DNA of 64,000 nucleotides from NCBI GenBank assembly GCA_030445745.1, contig JASUTE010000004.1, positions 62,001-126,000 on the forward strand, read 5' to 3'. This stretch comes from Candidatus Cloacimonadota bacterium. GTDB lineage: Bacteria > Cloacimonadota > Cloacimonadia > Cloacimonadales > TCS61. The notes below the pieces were generated by a model. The model worked only from the letters and a program-made list of their open reading frames with translations, was not told where the DNA came from and did not search any database. Positions 12,298 through 21,062 of this stretch are shown piece by piece. Positions within the stretch are counted from its first letter, which is position 1, and every line of letters begins with the position of its first letter. The position numbers and the translations under genes were made by a program.

Positions 12298-12370
12298 CAG
12301 GTAAAATTTTTAATTCTGCCTTAGTAAAAGAGATGATGAAGTTAGATAACTAACAAAAAGATAATAAGTT

Positions 12371-12429
12371 GAATAAAATGCTGGACAAACAATCCTTAGT
12401 AATCTTTTTGACATAAAAGCATTTTATTT
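12371..12429 (+). promoter_or_regulatory. Inverted repeat in the rpsA leader
   Basis: ATAAAATGCT (12373-12382) pairs perfectly with AGCATTTTAT (12418-12427) across a 35-nt loop, and pairing can be extended by at least one A-T on the outside. The right arm ends four bases before the rpsA ribosome site (TAGGAGAGG). Since S1 controls its own translation in other bacteria, this could be an autoregulatory fold. That role is inference. Confidence 0.45.
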
Positions 12430-12441
12430 TTAGGAGAGGTT

Positions 12442-13980
12442 ATGGAAAAAGTGGATATTAACACGAAGAAAAATGAAGAATTGCAAGAACAACAAGAAGT
12501 TACAGAAGAGACAGCTGTGGAAAATACAGAAGAACCAACTAAGACCGAAGCAGAAGTCGAAAAAGAAGAAGTAGAAAAGAAAGAAGCTTCGGAGAATTCA
12601 GAGGAAGGAGCTGAATTCGAAAAGCTGCTGGAAGAATCCATCAGCAATATTGCAAAATTTGAAGTAGGTGATAAGGTTAAAGGCGAAATTATCAATATCA
12701 CCGATTCCTATATTTTTGTTTCTTTAGGTGGAAAACGTGATGCCTATGCTGAAAAACAGGATTATATGAACAAAAAGGGTGAATTGCCCTATAAAGTTGG
12801 CGACAAATTGGAAGGTTATGTGGTAAAATTTACGGAAACAGAGACTCTTATTTCCAAGAGTTTACATACTGTGAATTTGCATCTACTTCGAAATGCATAT
12901 GAAGATAAAATACCTGTGAAGGGGAAAGTAACAGGACTTACCAAAGGTGGATATGTTATCAATCTTTCCGGTATTCGCGCTTTTTGCCCTGTATCGCAGA
13001 TAAACGACCGCCCTGTTACCGATATGAATCGGTTTATGGGAGAAAGCTTCGATTTTAGAATTATAAAATTTAACGATAAGGGAAGAAATATTGTAGTTTC
13101 CCGCCGTAAAATTCAGGAAGAGAAAAGGGCTATACTGAAAAAAGAAGCTTTAGAAAACCTGGAAGTTGGCATGGTAGTTAAAGGTAAGGTTACTCGTCTT
13201 ACCAATTTTGGTGCCTTTATCGATTTAGGTGGCATTGATGGTTTGTTACATATTTCTCAGTTTAGCTGGGGCCGTGTGGAATCACCTAACGAAATGTTGA
13301 ACCTGGGAGATGAAGTAGAAACTAAGATTATCAATATTAAAGGTGATAAGATTTCTTTAAGCCTGAAAGCGCTGCAAGAAAATCCTTTTGATATAGCAAT
13401 AAAAGAACTAAAAGAAGGCGATGTAGTTAATTGTCGTATTCTGCGTAATCAACCATTTGGTTCTTTTGCCGAGATCAAACCTGGTGTAGAAGGACTTATT
13501 CCTATCTCCGAATTAGCACGTGGCCGCCGTATAGCTTCTCCCGATGAAATAGTTTCTGAAGGAGATTTGGTGGAAGTACAGATATTGAACATAGATAAGG
13601 ATAAAAGAAAGATATCACTCTCTATGAAAGCTTTGCAGCCAGATCCTTGGGACAGCATCAACGATTATGTTCAAGAAGGGAATGTGGTAACAGGCAAAAT
13701 TGAAAACATTATGAACTTTGGTGTTTTTGTGAAGATAAAAGATGGCGTGACTGGTCTTATTCCACAAAGCAAGCTGAAACAAGCCAAAGAAAACATTACT
13801 GAAGACCAGATAGGTGAAGATTATAAGGTAAGAGTTGCTAAAATAGATGTAGTAAAGAAACGTATTTCCTTGGAACCAACTAACTTGCCCGAATCTACAG
13901 TAGATAAAAACAATTGGCGTAAATTTAAAAAATCTAATGTACAAGAAGTTGAAGGAGATAATCCTTTTTCTGTATTGTAA
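12442..13980 (+). CDS. rpsA: 30S ribosomal protein S1
   Basis: 512 residues. A highly acidic Glu-rich leader (about 1-60) precedes five S1 OB-fold repeats beginning near 75, 155, 240, 325 and 415. Examples are GKVTRLTNFGAFIDLGGIDG and GKIENIMNFGVFVKIKDG. S1 helps the ribosome bind and unfold mRNA. The canonical E. coli protein has six repeats, so this is the shorter architecture plus an acidic extension. It has a strong AGGAGAGG site and a terminator downstream. Confidence 0.94.
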   Translation: MEKVDINTKKNEELQEQQEVTEETAVENTEEPTKTEAEVEKEEVEKKEASENSEEGAEFEKLLEESISNIAKFEVGDKVKGEIINITDSYIFVSLGGKRDAYAEKQDYMNKKGELPYKVGDKLEGYVVKFTETETLISKSLHTVNLHLLRNAYEDKIPVKGKVTGLTKGGYVINLSGIRAFCPVSQINDRPVTDMNRFMGESFDFRIIKFNDKGRNIVVSRRKIQEEKRAILKKEALENLEVGMVVKGKVTRLTNFGAFIDLGGIDGLLHISQFSWGRVESPNEMLNLGDEVETKIINIKGDKISLSLKALQENPFDIAIKELKEGDVVNCRILRNQPFGSFAEIKPGVEGLIPISELARGRRIASPDEIVSEGDLVEVQILNIDKDKRKISLSMKALQPDPWDSINDYVQEGNVVTGKIENIMNFGVFVKIKDGVTGLIPQSKLKQAKENITEDQIGEDYKVRVAKIDVVKKRISLEPTNLPESTVDKNNWRKFKKSNVQEVEGDNPFSVL

Positions 13981-14013
13981 AAACTTCTACATTTAAATAA
14001 ACTAATAATTTCT

Positions 14014-14042
14014 AAGTCCCGTTCTTGGCGGGACTTTTTTTA
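14014..14042 (+). terminator. Rho-independent terminator after rpsA
   Basis: Stem AAGTCCCG (14014-14021), 7-nt loop, CGGGACTT (14029-14036), then a T run. It closes the plus-strand housekeeping stretch. Genes beyond it are on the minus strand. Confidence 0.92.
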
Positions 14043-14109
14043 TGTTTAGATTTGGAATTATTAAACTGGGATTTGGTATTCTTTTGTTTAAGAAAAAAAC
14101 TTGCTTCGG

Positions 14110-14687
14110 CTAAATTTCCTTCTCAAAAAGGCTGCATTCGTGTACCCTTTCGAATTCATTCTTTATTTTTTCAGAATTATTGCCGAGATAATGACAGAAA
14201 GTATTACAAATATACAAATTTTTAATTTTACTTTTTGCAATTTTATCACATTCATTGCCGCTGGTAAAAACATGGTAATATGATTCTTTTTTTTTAAACC
14301 CTCTATTTCTGTACCAATCAAGTACAAATTTATCATCCCGAGTCCATGCTTGAATGATTTTGATATTATTTTGCTTTAAAAATGAAGAGGCTTTCCTAAG
14401 TAATTTTGTTGCGATTCCTTGCTTTCTGAATTCTGGTAATACTGCTAAATGCCAGATAACAGCAGTCAATTCGTCTTGTTTGTAGCCAACATTTCCGATT
14501 TCGTTTTCATATTCAACATCAATCCCACAAGTTGATTGTTTATTTCTGCTATCAATTCGATTGCCGGATTTTCATAAATTTCTTTTTTTTGTAAGACATT
14601 GTCAAAGTAAGCTGAATCTAAAAATGAAACAACTCTACAGCGTAACCAAGCTTGTTCATCTTTTTTACTGTACTTTCTAATTTTCAT
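14110..14687 (-). pseudogene. GNAT acetyltransferase interrupted by a frameshift
   Basis: Two adjoining frames form one GNAT protein. The N-terminal half (from 14687) begins MKIRKYSKKDEQAWLRCR and reaches NNQLVGL. The C-terminal half (to 14110) continues IDVEYENEIGNVGYKQDELT, then has the acetyl-CoA motif LAVLPEFRKQGIATKLL and WYRNRGFKKKESYYHV. Restoring one base near 14520-14526 joins them as QLVG-IDVEYE. It is either a recent pseudogene or a one-base sequencing error. It overlaps the upstream GNAT gene by 11 bp, at the end of a minus-strand operon. Confidence 0.8.
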
Positions 14688-15282
14688 TCTTATCCTTTTT
14701 GTTATTTTTAGGATTTAACTTATTAAAATTAACCTTCAAAAAAGGTGATGTGAACTCTGTAGACAGAATATCCATCATAATTTCATCATATTTTTTACCA
14801 CCCATTATTAGGGCTTCACGTCTTTTCCCTATAAATTTGAAGCCTACTTTTTGGTAGGAAGCTATCGCTCTTTTATTAAAGCTGAAAACTTCCAACATGA
14901 TATTGTGCAAATTTAGAATGTTAAAACCATAATCTAAGAGTAGCTGAGTAGCTTCAGTGCCATAACCACGATTCCAGTAGCTTTTATCTCCGATAATAAT
15001 ACCCAGTTCAGCTTTGCGGTTCAACTTTTCTATATTAAAAAGCGAACAATTTCCTATTAACTTATCGGTTTGTATGTCTACAATTGCAAAAGCAGCAGCA
15101 CCGCTAGTTATCATTTCTTTTAGTATGTCTTCTTCCTTGCTCAGGCTAAGTTGTTGTCGGAATACTAGCGTGTTTTGCGTAACTTCCCAATCATTTAACC
15201 ATTGGCAATATTGGTCAGCATCTTCTTCCGAAACCGGTGAAAGATAGCATTTTTTACCAATAAGTTTTCTATAATACTTCAT
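14677..15282 (-). CDS. RimJ/RimL-type GNAT acetyltransferase
   Basis: 201 residues. YLSPVSEEDADQYCQWLNDW at the N-terminus and IIIGDKSYWNRGYGTEATQL (acetyl-CoA-binding motif A) then HNIMLEVFSFNKRAIASYQKVGF are typical of the RimL/SpeG group, which transfers acetyl groups from acetyl-CoA to amino groups of proteins or small amines. The substrate is unknown. The ATG overlaps the stop of the 40-residue ORF upstream (ATGA), so translation is likely coupled. Confidence 0.88.
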   Translation of the reverse strand: MKYYRKLIGKKCYLSPVSEEDADQYCQWLNDWEVTQNTLVFRQQLSLSKEEDILKEMITSGAAAFAIVDIQTDKLIGNCSLFNIEKLNRKAELGIIIGDKSYWNRGYGTEATQLLLDYGFNILNLHNIMLEVFSFNKRAIASYQKVGFKFIGKRREALIMGGKKYDEIMMDILSTEFTSPFLKVNFNKLNPKNNKKDKNEN

Positions 15283-15401
15283 TTTTTATTGTTCTCCATC
15301 TTTTTCTGCAAACTCTCTAAACCTTTTTCCAAACCTATTAGGCTGGCAGCACCAACCAATAGTGAAATTAGCAGATCGCGAAATAGTTCATTCTTTTTCA
15401 T
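15279..15401 (-). CDS. Small 40-residue protein with a hydrophobic segment
   Basis: The ORF runs from ATG at 15401 to TGA at 15279-15281. It begins MKKNELFRDLLISLLVGAAS and has a charged amphipathic tail (GLEKGLESLQKKMENNKK). It starts 4 bp after the DUF5362-like gene and its stop overlaps the next ATG, so it fills the gap in a tightly packed operon. A single membrane-associated helix is likely. There is no separate ribosome site, which fits coupled translation. Function unknown. Confidence 0.6.
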   Translation of the reverse strand: MKKNELFRDLLISLLVGAASLIGLEKGLESLQKKMENNKK

Positions 15402-15405
15402 ATTG

Positions 15406-15744
15406 CTAGTTCATAAAAGTTGTAGCACTACCTGCAAAAAACGCTATAGCGAAAAAAGCTATGTAAACTATCATTACAATTCCTTGTATGGTGAAATATT
15501 TCTTGATATTGGCTAATGCCTCTACCAACTGTTCTTCGGAATTAGCCAGGTAAGATTGTTCTACTAAGTTGGCGGATTTATACAAAATAATTCCTAACCA
15601 AATCGGCAGCCATGCTATAATTATACCGAAGATCGTGATTGCGGTAAATATACCGCCTATTATTAGCATCACCCCGATGAATTTCATCCAGCCTTTGGCT
15701 TCATATAAATTTCTAATAAGATCTTGCAAAGTTATGTTTTCCAT
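15406..15744 (-). CDS. DUF5362-like membrane protein
   Basis: 112 residues with three hydrophobic segments: MKFIGVMLIIGGIFTAITIF, IIIAWLPIWLGIILY and IQGIVMIVYIAFFAIAFF. The pattern of a short cytosolic lead (LVEA/LYEAKGWMKFIG) and AWLPIWLG resembles the DUF5362 family, whose function is unknown. AGGAGGG gives a strong ribosome site before the ATG. It heads the operon with the 40-residue ORF and two GNAT genes. Confidence 0.8.
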   Translation of the reverse strand: MENITLQDLIRNLYEAKGWMKFIGVMLIIGGIFTAITIFGIIIAWLPIWLGIILYKSANLVEQSYLANSEEQLVEALANIKKYFTIQGIVMIVYIAFFAIAFFAGSATTFMN

Positions 15745-15819
15745 AATTCCCTCCTACAGTTTAAGCAGCAATGAAGTTGGCAGAATTGTCAAATAGTTTT
15801 GTTTAATTTTATGTTTTTC

Positions 15820-16086
15820 TTATTTCAACAACAAACACTTACTGGTTGCCTTGGTCTTGCCATCTACCTGCAGACGATATAAATATACACCCGATGCTAC
15901 CGAGTTATTATTATCGTCTTTACCATTCCAAACTAAGCTGTGCTCACCTTGCTGTAGCGAATTTCTGCTTAATGTTCTAATTTTTTGCCCTTTTGGATTA
16001 TAAATATTCACTTTTACCTGAGAAGCTGGTTCGGGCAGTATAAAGGAGATATTAGTGCTGGGATTAAAGGGGTTGGGATGGTTAGC
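15820..16086. repeat. Direct repeat copy A: sorting-domain coding sequence
   Basis: The 3' end of the Asp-box propeller gene is almost the same at DNA level as 18224-18490 at the end of the next gene. By eye identity is above 90 percent, and many differences are at third codon positions. This suggests a recently exchanged or duplicated sorting-domain cassette. Confidence 0.85.
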
Positions 16087-18093
16087 GAGTTGATAAACAG
16101 GGATCGCTACAGGATGATTAGTAGTTCCTACAAAGTCGGGGTCTACTTGGTAAATAGAAGAGAAATCGGGACAAATTATCAACTCATCTGTAGATTCATA
16201 ATAATCTATATTGACCAACTTATTTCTTAATGGAATATCTTCAAAATTTATCTCTTCCCAGTTGTTCCCATCATCTTGTGTTACAAAAAGATGAGGAGCA
16301 AGCCCATTATAATTGAACCTGTTGCTAGGAGACATAAAGATTGTGCCTGGTTGGTTTGAACGCAACTCAAAATCTATAACGCGATAATCGTAGGAAATGT
16401 CTTGGATACAATCTTCGTAGTCAACAAAATCTTGGGTGCGAAATAGTTCATCGCGAGATACTTCTAAGGAATGATTGGAAGTATTTATATAAAAATTATG
16501 AGTTTGTGGTTGGTAAGCAAATCCCCCGTAGGTTCTATTGGGAAGCTGAAATACTGTTTCCCAGGTTAACCCCAGATCTTCTGTTTTAACTATTCCTCTG
16601 TATACAGCACGAGCATAATAAGTATTATCCACTTTTATTAAATCATACAGAGAGATACTTTCCTCTCCCTGGTTTTCATCCGTTTGCAATATTTTAGTCC
16701 AGGTTTGACCTCTATCTTCGCTTCGATATATAAACGAAATGCTATTGTATGCATTCACAGAAGATTGTTTGCCGCTGATAACCAAAATTTGATCTGTTAA
16801 AAATTGTACATTGCCAATTAACTGCCTGTGATCTTCCTCGATACCATTATTAGAAGGTTGCCAGGTATTACCTCCATCTTCAGAAATGTATATTCCTTTT
16901 CTTATAGAACTGGCTATGCAGAAGCTACTGTCATAAGGAGATTGGGCAAAATCAAAAATATTATATACAGAATCTACTCTTGTCCATGTTTGCATATTAC
17001 TATCTTTTCTAAATAGCAAGGAACTACCACAAAATTTTGTGGAATTGTCTGCAGGTGGTTTGTTACAAAAAAAAATGTGCTGTCCATAAATATCAATAGG
17101 ATTTATATTAGTTGTTTCATTTGTAATAGCATTGAATTTAAAAATCCCAGCACTGAAACTAAGGAAAATTATATCTTCTTGGTAAGAATCTATGTATAAA
17201 CCGTTATTTTCGATGGCAAAATCATCTCCCATTTTTATCCAGTTACTGTTTTCCAAATCTAATTTATATACCCCAAAATCTCTGTTTTCACTTTCGGCGC
17301 GGCCTGCATTCATATATATTCCAGTTGAATGTTTTTCCAAATCGCTGGGGAAGTTAAAATTGTAGCCAAAAGTTATATTCTGCCAGCTCACACCACCATC
17401 ATAGGTAATAAAAACTCGATCATTTATATTTGTTTCAGTTGTCCCACCAATAATATAAGTTGAATCGTCAATAGTAATCGCTGAGAGTATTGCAAAATCT
17501 GTATTTTGGAAATAAGCGTTATTCTCTTCTATCCAGGTTTTGCCTTTATCGTAACTTTTATATAGATTTTGATTGTTTATTAATAAGATAAAATTGGTGT
17601 CTGTATTGTAAGCAAGTATCTGACACCAGAGAAAAGTAGGTAAAGCTGACCAACTAGAACCATTGTTTTCGCTTCTATACCACATATTAAATCCCATCTG
17701 AGCAAATACAATCTCTGGTTCTGGTTCATAAATATGCAAGGTTAATGGTGAACCAGCTTGGCTTAAGCCATTCTCTGTTATGCTCCAACTTTGTCCTCCA
17801 TCCAGTGATCTGTATAAATGTTCGTTAGTGCCTATGAAAACTGTGTTATTATAAGCTGTTAAAGATTGTATTTCTTCATTAACGCTACAACTAAATTGCA
17901 TCTCTTGCCATTGCTCGTCTTGGGTAACTTTATATACTTTCTCATTTCTACTAGACACATACATATTGCCTGTGATATCATCTACTGCCATGTACCAGCC
18001 AGATATTCCGCTAGGGCCAACTTGTTGTATAGACCATAACGCTGTAAATAATAGGGAACAAATGAGTATATTTATTATTTTCATTTTCTTCAA
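15820..18093 (-). CDS. Secreted Asp-box beta-propeller protein with C-terminal sorting domain
   Basis: 757 residues with a signal peptide (INILICSLLFTALWS). At least eight BNR/Asp-box repeats of the S/T-x-D-x-G-x-x-W type occur (YRSLDGGQSWS, YISEDGGNTWQ, YRSEDRGQTWT, FVTQDDGNNWE), as in sortilin/sialidase-like propellers. No sialidase catalytic site was recognised. The last ~90 residues are a FlgD-like/type IX-like sorting domain starting HPNPFNPSTNISF and ending in CLLLK. It is probably cell-surface or released. GGAGG precedes the start and the duplicated promoter lies about 70 bp upstream. Confidence 0.88.
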   Translation of the reverse strand: MKKMKIINILICSLLFTALWSIQQVGPSGISGWYMAVDDITGNMYVSSRNEKVYKVTQDEQWQEMQFSCSVNEEIQSLTAYNNTVFIGTNEHLYRSLDGGQSWSITENGLSQAGSPLTLHIYEPEPEIVFAQMGFNMWYRSENNGSSWSALPTFLWCQILAYNTDTNFILLINNQNLYKSYDKGKTWIEENNAYFQNTDFAILSAITIDDSTYIIGGTTETNINDRVFITYDGGVSWQNITFGYNFNFPSDLEKHSTGIYMNAGRAESENRDFGVYKLDLENSNWIKMGDDFAIENNGLYIDSYQEDIIFLSFSAGIFKFNAITNETTNINPIDIYGQHIFFCNKPPADNSTKFCGSSLLFRKDSNMQTWTRVDSVYNIFDFAQSPYDSSFCIASSIRKGIYISEDGGNTWQPSNNGIEEDHRQLIGNVQFLTDQILVISGKQSSVNAYNSISFIYRSEDRGQTWTKILQTDENQGEESISLYDLIKVDNTYYARAVYRGIVKTEDLGLTWETVFQLPNRTYGGFAYQPQTHNFYINTSNHSLEVSRDELFRTQDFVDYEDCIQDISYDYRVIDFELRSNQPGTIFMSPSNRFNYNGLAPHLFVTQDDGNNWEEINFEDIPLRNKLVNIDYYESTDELIICPDFSSIYQVDPDFVGTTNHPVAIPVYQLANHPNPFNPSTNISFILPEPASQVKVNIYNPKGQKIRTLSRNSLQQGEHSLVWNGKDDNNNSVASGVYLYRLQVDGKTKATSKCLLLK

Positions 18094-18131
18094 CCTCCAA
18101 AATAAGGGAGATGGGAATTTCCCATTTTTTA

Positions 18132-18193
18132 AAATTTCAATCCAATAAAATCTACACTCGGATTATTAGTTTTGTAATTTATGTGTCAAATAT
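18132..18193 (-). promoter_or_regulatory. Duplicated promoter unit, copy 1
   Basis: A 62-bp segment is identical to 21119-21180 except for one base (18161). On the minus strand it contains TTGACA (18189-18184), a 16-bp spacer and AATAAT (18167-18162), a near-consensus sigma-70 promoter. Predicted start near 18155, about 60 nt before the Asp-box propeller gene at 18093. Confidence 0.75.
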
Positions 18194-18223
18194 ATTTTAG
18201 ATTTAAATAAATATGAAGTTTCC

Positions 18224-18490
18224 CTACTTCAACAACAAACATTTACTGGTTGCCTTGGTCTTGCCATCTACCTGCAGGCGATATAGATATACGCCCGAAG
18301 CTACTGAGTTATTTTCATGGTCTTTACCATTCCAAATTAAGCTGTGCTCACCTTGCTGTAGCGAATTTCTGCTTAATGTTCTAATTTTTTGCCCTTTTAG
18401 GTTATAAATATTCACTTTTACCTGAGAAGCTGGTTCGGGCAGTATAAAGGAGATGGTAGTGCTGGGATTAAAGGGATTGGGATGGTTTTG
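18224..18490. repeat. Direct repeat copy B: sorting-domain coding sequence
   Basis: This is the partner of 15820-16086, encoding the C-terminal sorting domain of the LVIVD protein. The two copies run base for base with only scattered substitutions and no indel that I can see. Confidence 0.85.
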
Positions 18491-20458
18491 CAAGGTAAGC
18501 TCATAACTAGGTACCTCGTTTGGTTGATTAGCAGTAAGAGTAATATTATATTCATCTAATTGGTATCTTCCTACTACATATAATTTATTTCTTTCAGGGA
18601 GCATAATATTATCGGTAACATCGATACCAAAATCGTAATCGCCAATAAATTCGATGGAATCATTTTGCCATGTATAAAAGACAACTTCTGTTTCATAGAT
18701 ATCTTCATCTTTACCCCATAAAAAATTACCAATGGGTTTGATTATATTCTCACTGGTTAGTTCATCTAGGCTTTCCAGTGTGTTTGGATATGTGTATTGG
18801 CATAAGCAATATTGATCTGGCTGTAAACTATTATATTTGGCTAGAAATAATTTATCTGCTTCTAATATATACATCCTATTATAGATGCTTTCGCCGATAT
18901 TTAGTTGAAAATTTGCTATTTCTGAAAATGGTGGTGTGTTTTCGCGTACACTTGTATATTTCAAATCACCTTGTTCATAAGAAATAAAAATGTTATTAGA
19001 AAATGTCTCGTCCGGTTTTTGTAATAGAGAGGGATCTTCACCTAAATAAATATCTTGCACATACTCTATAGTGTAATCAGGTAAGATTTCATAAACTTCC
19101 AAATCATCCGCACTATTACGTAAAAAAAGATAGTTGTTTTCTAAGTAAACATAGTAACAGTAACTACTCATTTGGATTTCATTCTCTAAAATAATTTCCT
19201 CTTCATTACAGCTATAAAGCCGCAGGTAATTTACCCCAATTTCTGGATTTGTCATATAGCAAATATAATCTTCGTTACTGGCAACATATCCAAGTCCATA
19301 AAAGGCAGGCTCCATTTTGTGTACTTGGGGGCTGTCTTCATTGGAATTAAAATAGCGATATTGAGGGAAATTATTGTATATCAAAAAGGGCTCGCTATAT
19401 GTATTAAATAAATTAAACATTCCTCCCGAGCCATATTCATCTATCACTTCTATTTGGGGAAGCATGGTTGCATCCATCTGGGCTATATTTCCCCAATGAC
19501 TTACGGTGTATAGGTAGGAAGAGTAGGGGATAAAATTATTTTTTTGAACTGAACCACTGGTCTTAAGTTCGGTTTTTCTGGCGATAAATTGCGGGTTTGC
19601 CGGATCGCTAATATCGTAAAACCAAAAATAATTATTGCCATCGTTGAATATAAGCATATCTTCATAGATTCTGCAGCTTGGTATATAATAATAATCGTAT
19701 TGAGGAATATTATCAACTCTACCGACTATTTGCATGTCGGTGAAATCGCTTATGTCCACAATCACAATATCATCTGATCTGCAAACATAAAGCAGATTGT
19801 TGTGCACATAATAGTAATAGATAAATTGCAGGTCTCCTATTATTGAAAAATCTACCTCTACTGGCTCTAAGGGATTACTGATATCCCAAACACAAAGAGC
19901 TCCTTCATCGGTGGCGGCATTTAGCATATTGAATATTAAGTAATTTCCTATTAAGGTATATTGTGCTCCAACTTCCAGGGTGGTTATGGTTTCCAGGGTT
20001 TCTTTATCTACCAGTGTTGCCAAGGTGCTGCCACTTTTGCTATAGAGTATGTAGTCTTCATTTACTTTCATATTCATAATAACAGGAGTATTAACCAACA
20101 AAGAATCAACCTTTATCATTTCATTCCCGGAAATATCAATAATGCTGATTTTAGAAGAATTATCACCATATTCAGCTTCTGCTAAATATAGTAAATTGTC
20201 AAATATTTGAGCTTTAGAGAAATCGAAAATTTTTATTCTGGAATTTAAATTTAAACTGCCATCTGTATCTATATTATATTCTTCTATGCCTCCCCTAGCA
20301 CTTATATAAATTTTATTATTTTTTTTTAAAAAACTTGAAAATCTATACTCTGCCACCTGGTCTATAGTTTGCACATATTCAAAATCTATAGATTGGGCAT
20401 AGAATGAAATTGAAAATATGGTTAATATAAGTAATAAAAATTTGCTTTTATTTCGCAT
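18224..20458 (-). CDS. Secreted LVIVD-type beta-propeller protein with C-terminal sorting domain
   Basis: 744 residues with a signal peptide (FLLLILTIFSISFYAQS). Repeats of the LVIVD/choice-of-anchor type are visible: LCVWDISNPLEPV, IVIVDISDFTDMQIVGRVD, FWFYDISDPANPQFIARK. They suggest a beta-propeller surface protein. The C-terminal ~90 residues form the same sorting domain as the neighbouring propeller gene (HPNPFNPSTTISF to CLLLK). AGGAGG sits 8 nt before the ATG. It follows the small secreted gene by 57 bp and is probably co-transcribed with it. Confidence 0.87.
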   Translation of the reverse strand: MRNKSKFLLLILTIFSISFYAQSIDFEYVQTIDQVAEYRFSSFLKKNNKIYISARGGIEEYNIDTDGSLNLNSRIKIFDFSKAQIFDNLLYLAEAEYGDNSSKISIIDISGNEMIKVDSLLVNTPVIMNMKVNEDYILYSKSGSTLATLVDKETLETITTLEVGAQYTLIGNYLIFNMLNAATDEGALCVWDISNPLEPVEVDFSIIGDLQFIYYYYVHNNLLYVCRSDDIVIVDISDFTDMQIVGRVDNIPQYDYYYIPSCRIYEDMLIFNDGNNYFWFYDISDPANPQFIARKTELKTSGSVQKNNFIPYSSYLYTVSHWGNIAQMDATMLPQIEVIDEYGSGGMFNLFNTYSEPFLIYNNFPQYRYFNSNEDSPQVHKMEPAFYGLGYVASNEDYICYMTNPEIGVNYLRLYSCNEEEIILENEIQMSSYCYYVYLENNYLFLRNSADDLEVYEILPDYTIEYVQDIYLGEDPSLLQKPDETFSNNIFISYEQGDLKYTSVRENTPPFSEIANFQLNIGESIYNRMYILEADKLFLAKYNSLQPDQYCLCQYTYPNTLESLDELTSENIIKPIGNFLWGKDEDIYETEVVFYTWQNDSIEFIGDYDFGIDVTDNIMLPERNKLYVVGRYQLDEYNITLTANQPNEVPSYELTLQNHPNPFNPSTTISFILPEPASQVKVNIYNLKGQKIRTLSRNSLQQGEHSLIWNGKDHENNSVASGVYLYRLQVDGKTKATSKCLLLK

Positions 20459-20485
20459 TTGTTTTACCTCCTAGAATATAATGGC

Positions 20486-20505
20486 AGCCCGAACAAGTTC
20501 GGACT
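20486..20505. repeat. Tight palindrome between two secreted-protein genes
   Basis: AGCCCGAAC (20486-20494) and GTTCGGACT (20497-20505) form a 9-bp stem (one G-T pair) around AA. No U tract follows. It may be a copy of a dispersed short palindromic element or an mRNA-stabilising hairpin. Confidence 0.5.
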
Positions 20506-20515
20506 GACGGGTTAG

Positions 20516-20914
20516 TTAGAATGCTTGATACCACTGTATATCTACTCTTTCGATACCATCATAGTAACTTACATACATGCTGCCACGGAAATAAACTCTT
20601 ATTTCATCGCAATATTCATAATTATGATATTGATCAGAAAAATTATAAGAATAATGTCCGAGATTATCTGTACTAAATCCAGATGGGGTTACGGCAAATA
20701 CTCCACCACCATGCTCGTCATCATAGATAAGTTTAACTGTAATTGGTTCATTAGCAGCAGGGACCCACTCTTTTTGGACATAGTCCCATACTTCAACAGT
20801 ACCTTGGATATTCGAGGCAGTATCTCTATCACTTTCGTTAAATATAATTTGTTCAGCATTTAAACTTATGACGGTTAGCATAAGCATGGCTAAGATTATT
20901 GTTAATTTTTTCAT
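20516..20914 (-). CDS. Small secreted beta-rich protein, unknown function
   Basis: 132 residues from the chosen ATG at 20914, which has AAGGAG 6-7 nt upstream. An ATG at 20929 is in frame but would contain that ribosome site. The signal peptide is KKLTIILAMLMLTVISLNAE. The mature part (IQGTVEVWDYVQKEWVP, ITVKLIYDDEHGGG, DNLGHYSYNFSD) reads like one beta-sandwich domain of the Ig/carboxypeptidase-regulatory kind. No sorting tail. It is preceded by a ~225-nt leader with a short ORF, a G13 tract and a hairpin. Confidence 0.75.
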   Translation of the reverse strand: MKKLTIILAMLMLTVISLNAEQIIFNESDRDTASNIQGTVEVWDYVQKEWVPAANEPITVKLIYDDEHGGGVFAVTPSGFSTDNLGHYSYNFSDQYHNYEYCDEIRVYFRGSMYVSYYDGIERVDIQWYQAF

Positions 20915-20968
20915 CTTTTTCTCCTTCATAGTTTTTTTTCGATCACAATCCCGCTCATGCTATGTTTT

Positions 20969-20995
20969 AGCTCCCTGCAAAGGTAGCAGAGAGCT
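20969..20995 (-). promoter_or_regulatory. Hairpin in the leader of the small secreted gene
   Basis: AGCTCCCTGC (20969-20978) pairs with GCAGAGAGCT (20986-20995) with one mismatch around a 7-nt loop. It lies between the G13 tract and the gene at 20914. A stem without a U tract could modulate leader transcription or stability. Confidence 0.5.
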
Positions 20996-21049
20996 TGCTA
21001 AAATGAACTTATTTTTACACCTTAATATTTTGCTAGTTAATAAAATAAT

Positions 21050-21062
21050 GGGGGGGGGGGGG
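21050..21062. repeat. Homopolymeric G13 tract (C13 on the minus strand)
   Basis: Thirteen consecutive G residues in an otherwise AT-rich leader. On the minus strand it falls inside a short ORF that starts at ATG 21105 after AAAGGGGG and reads MKKSDLQYLAYIKV, then prolines. With 13 C it stops just after the tract. With 14 C it would read on for about 30 more codons into the hairpin. Homopolymer length is also error-prone in sequencing. Confidence 0.9.
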
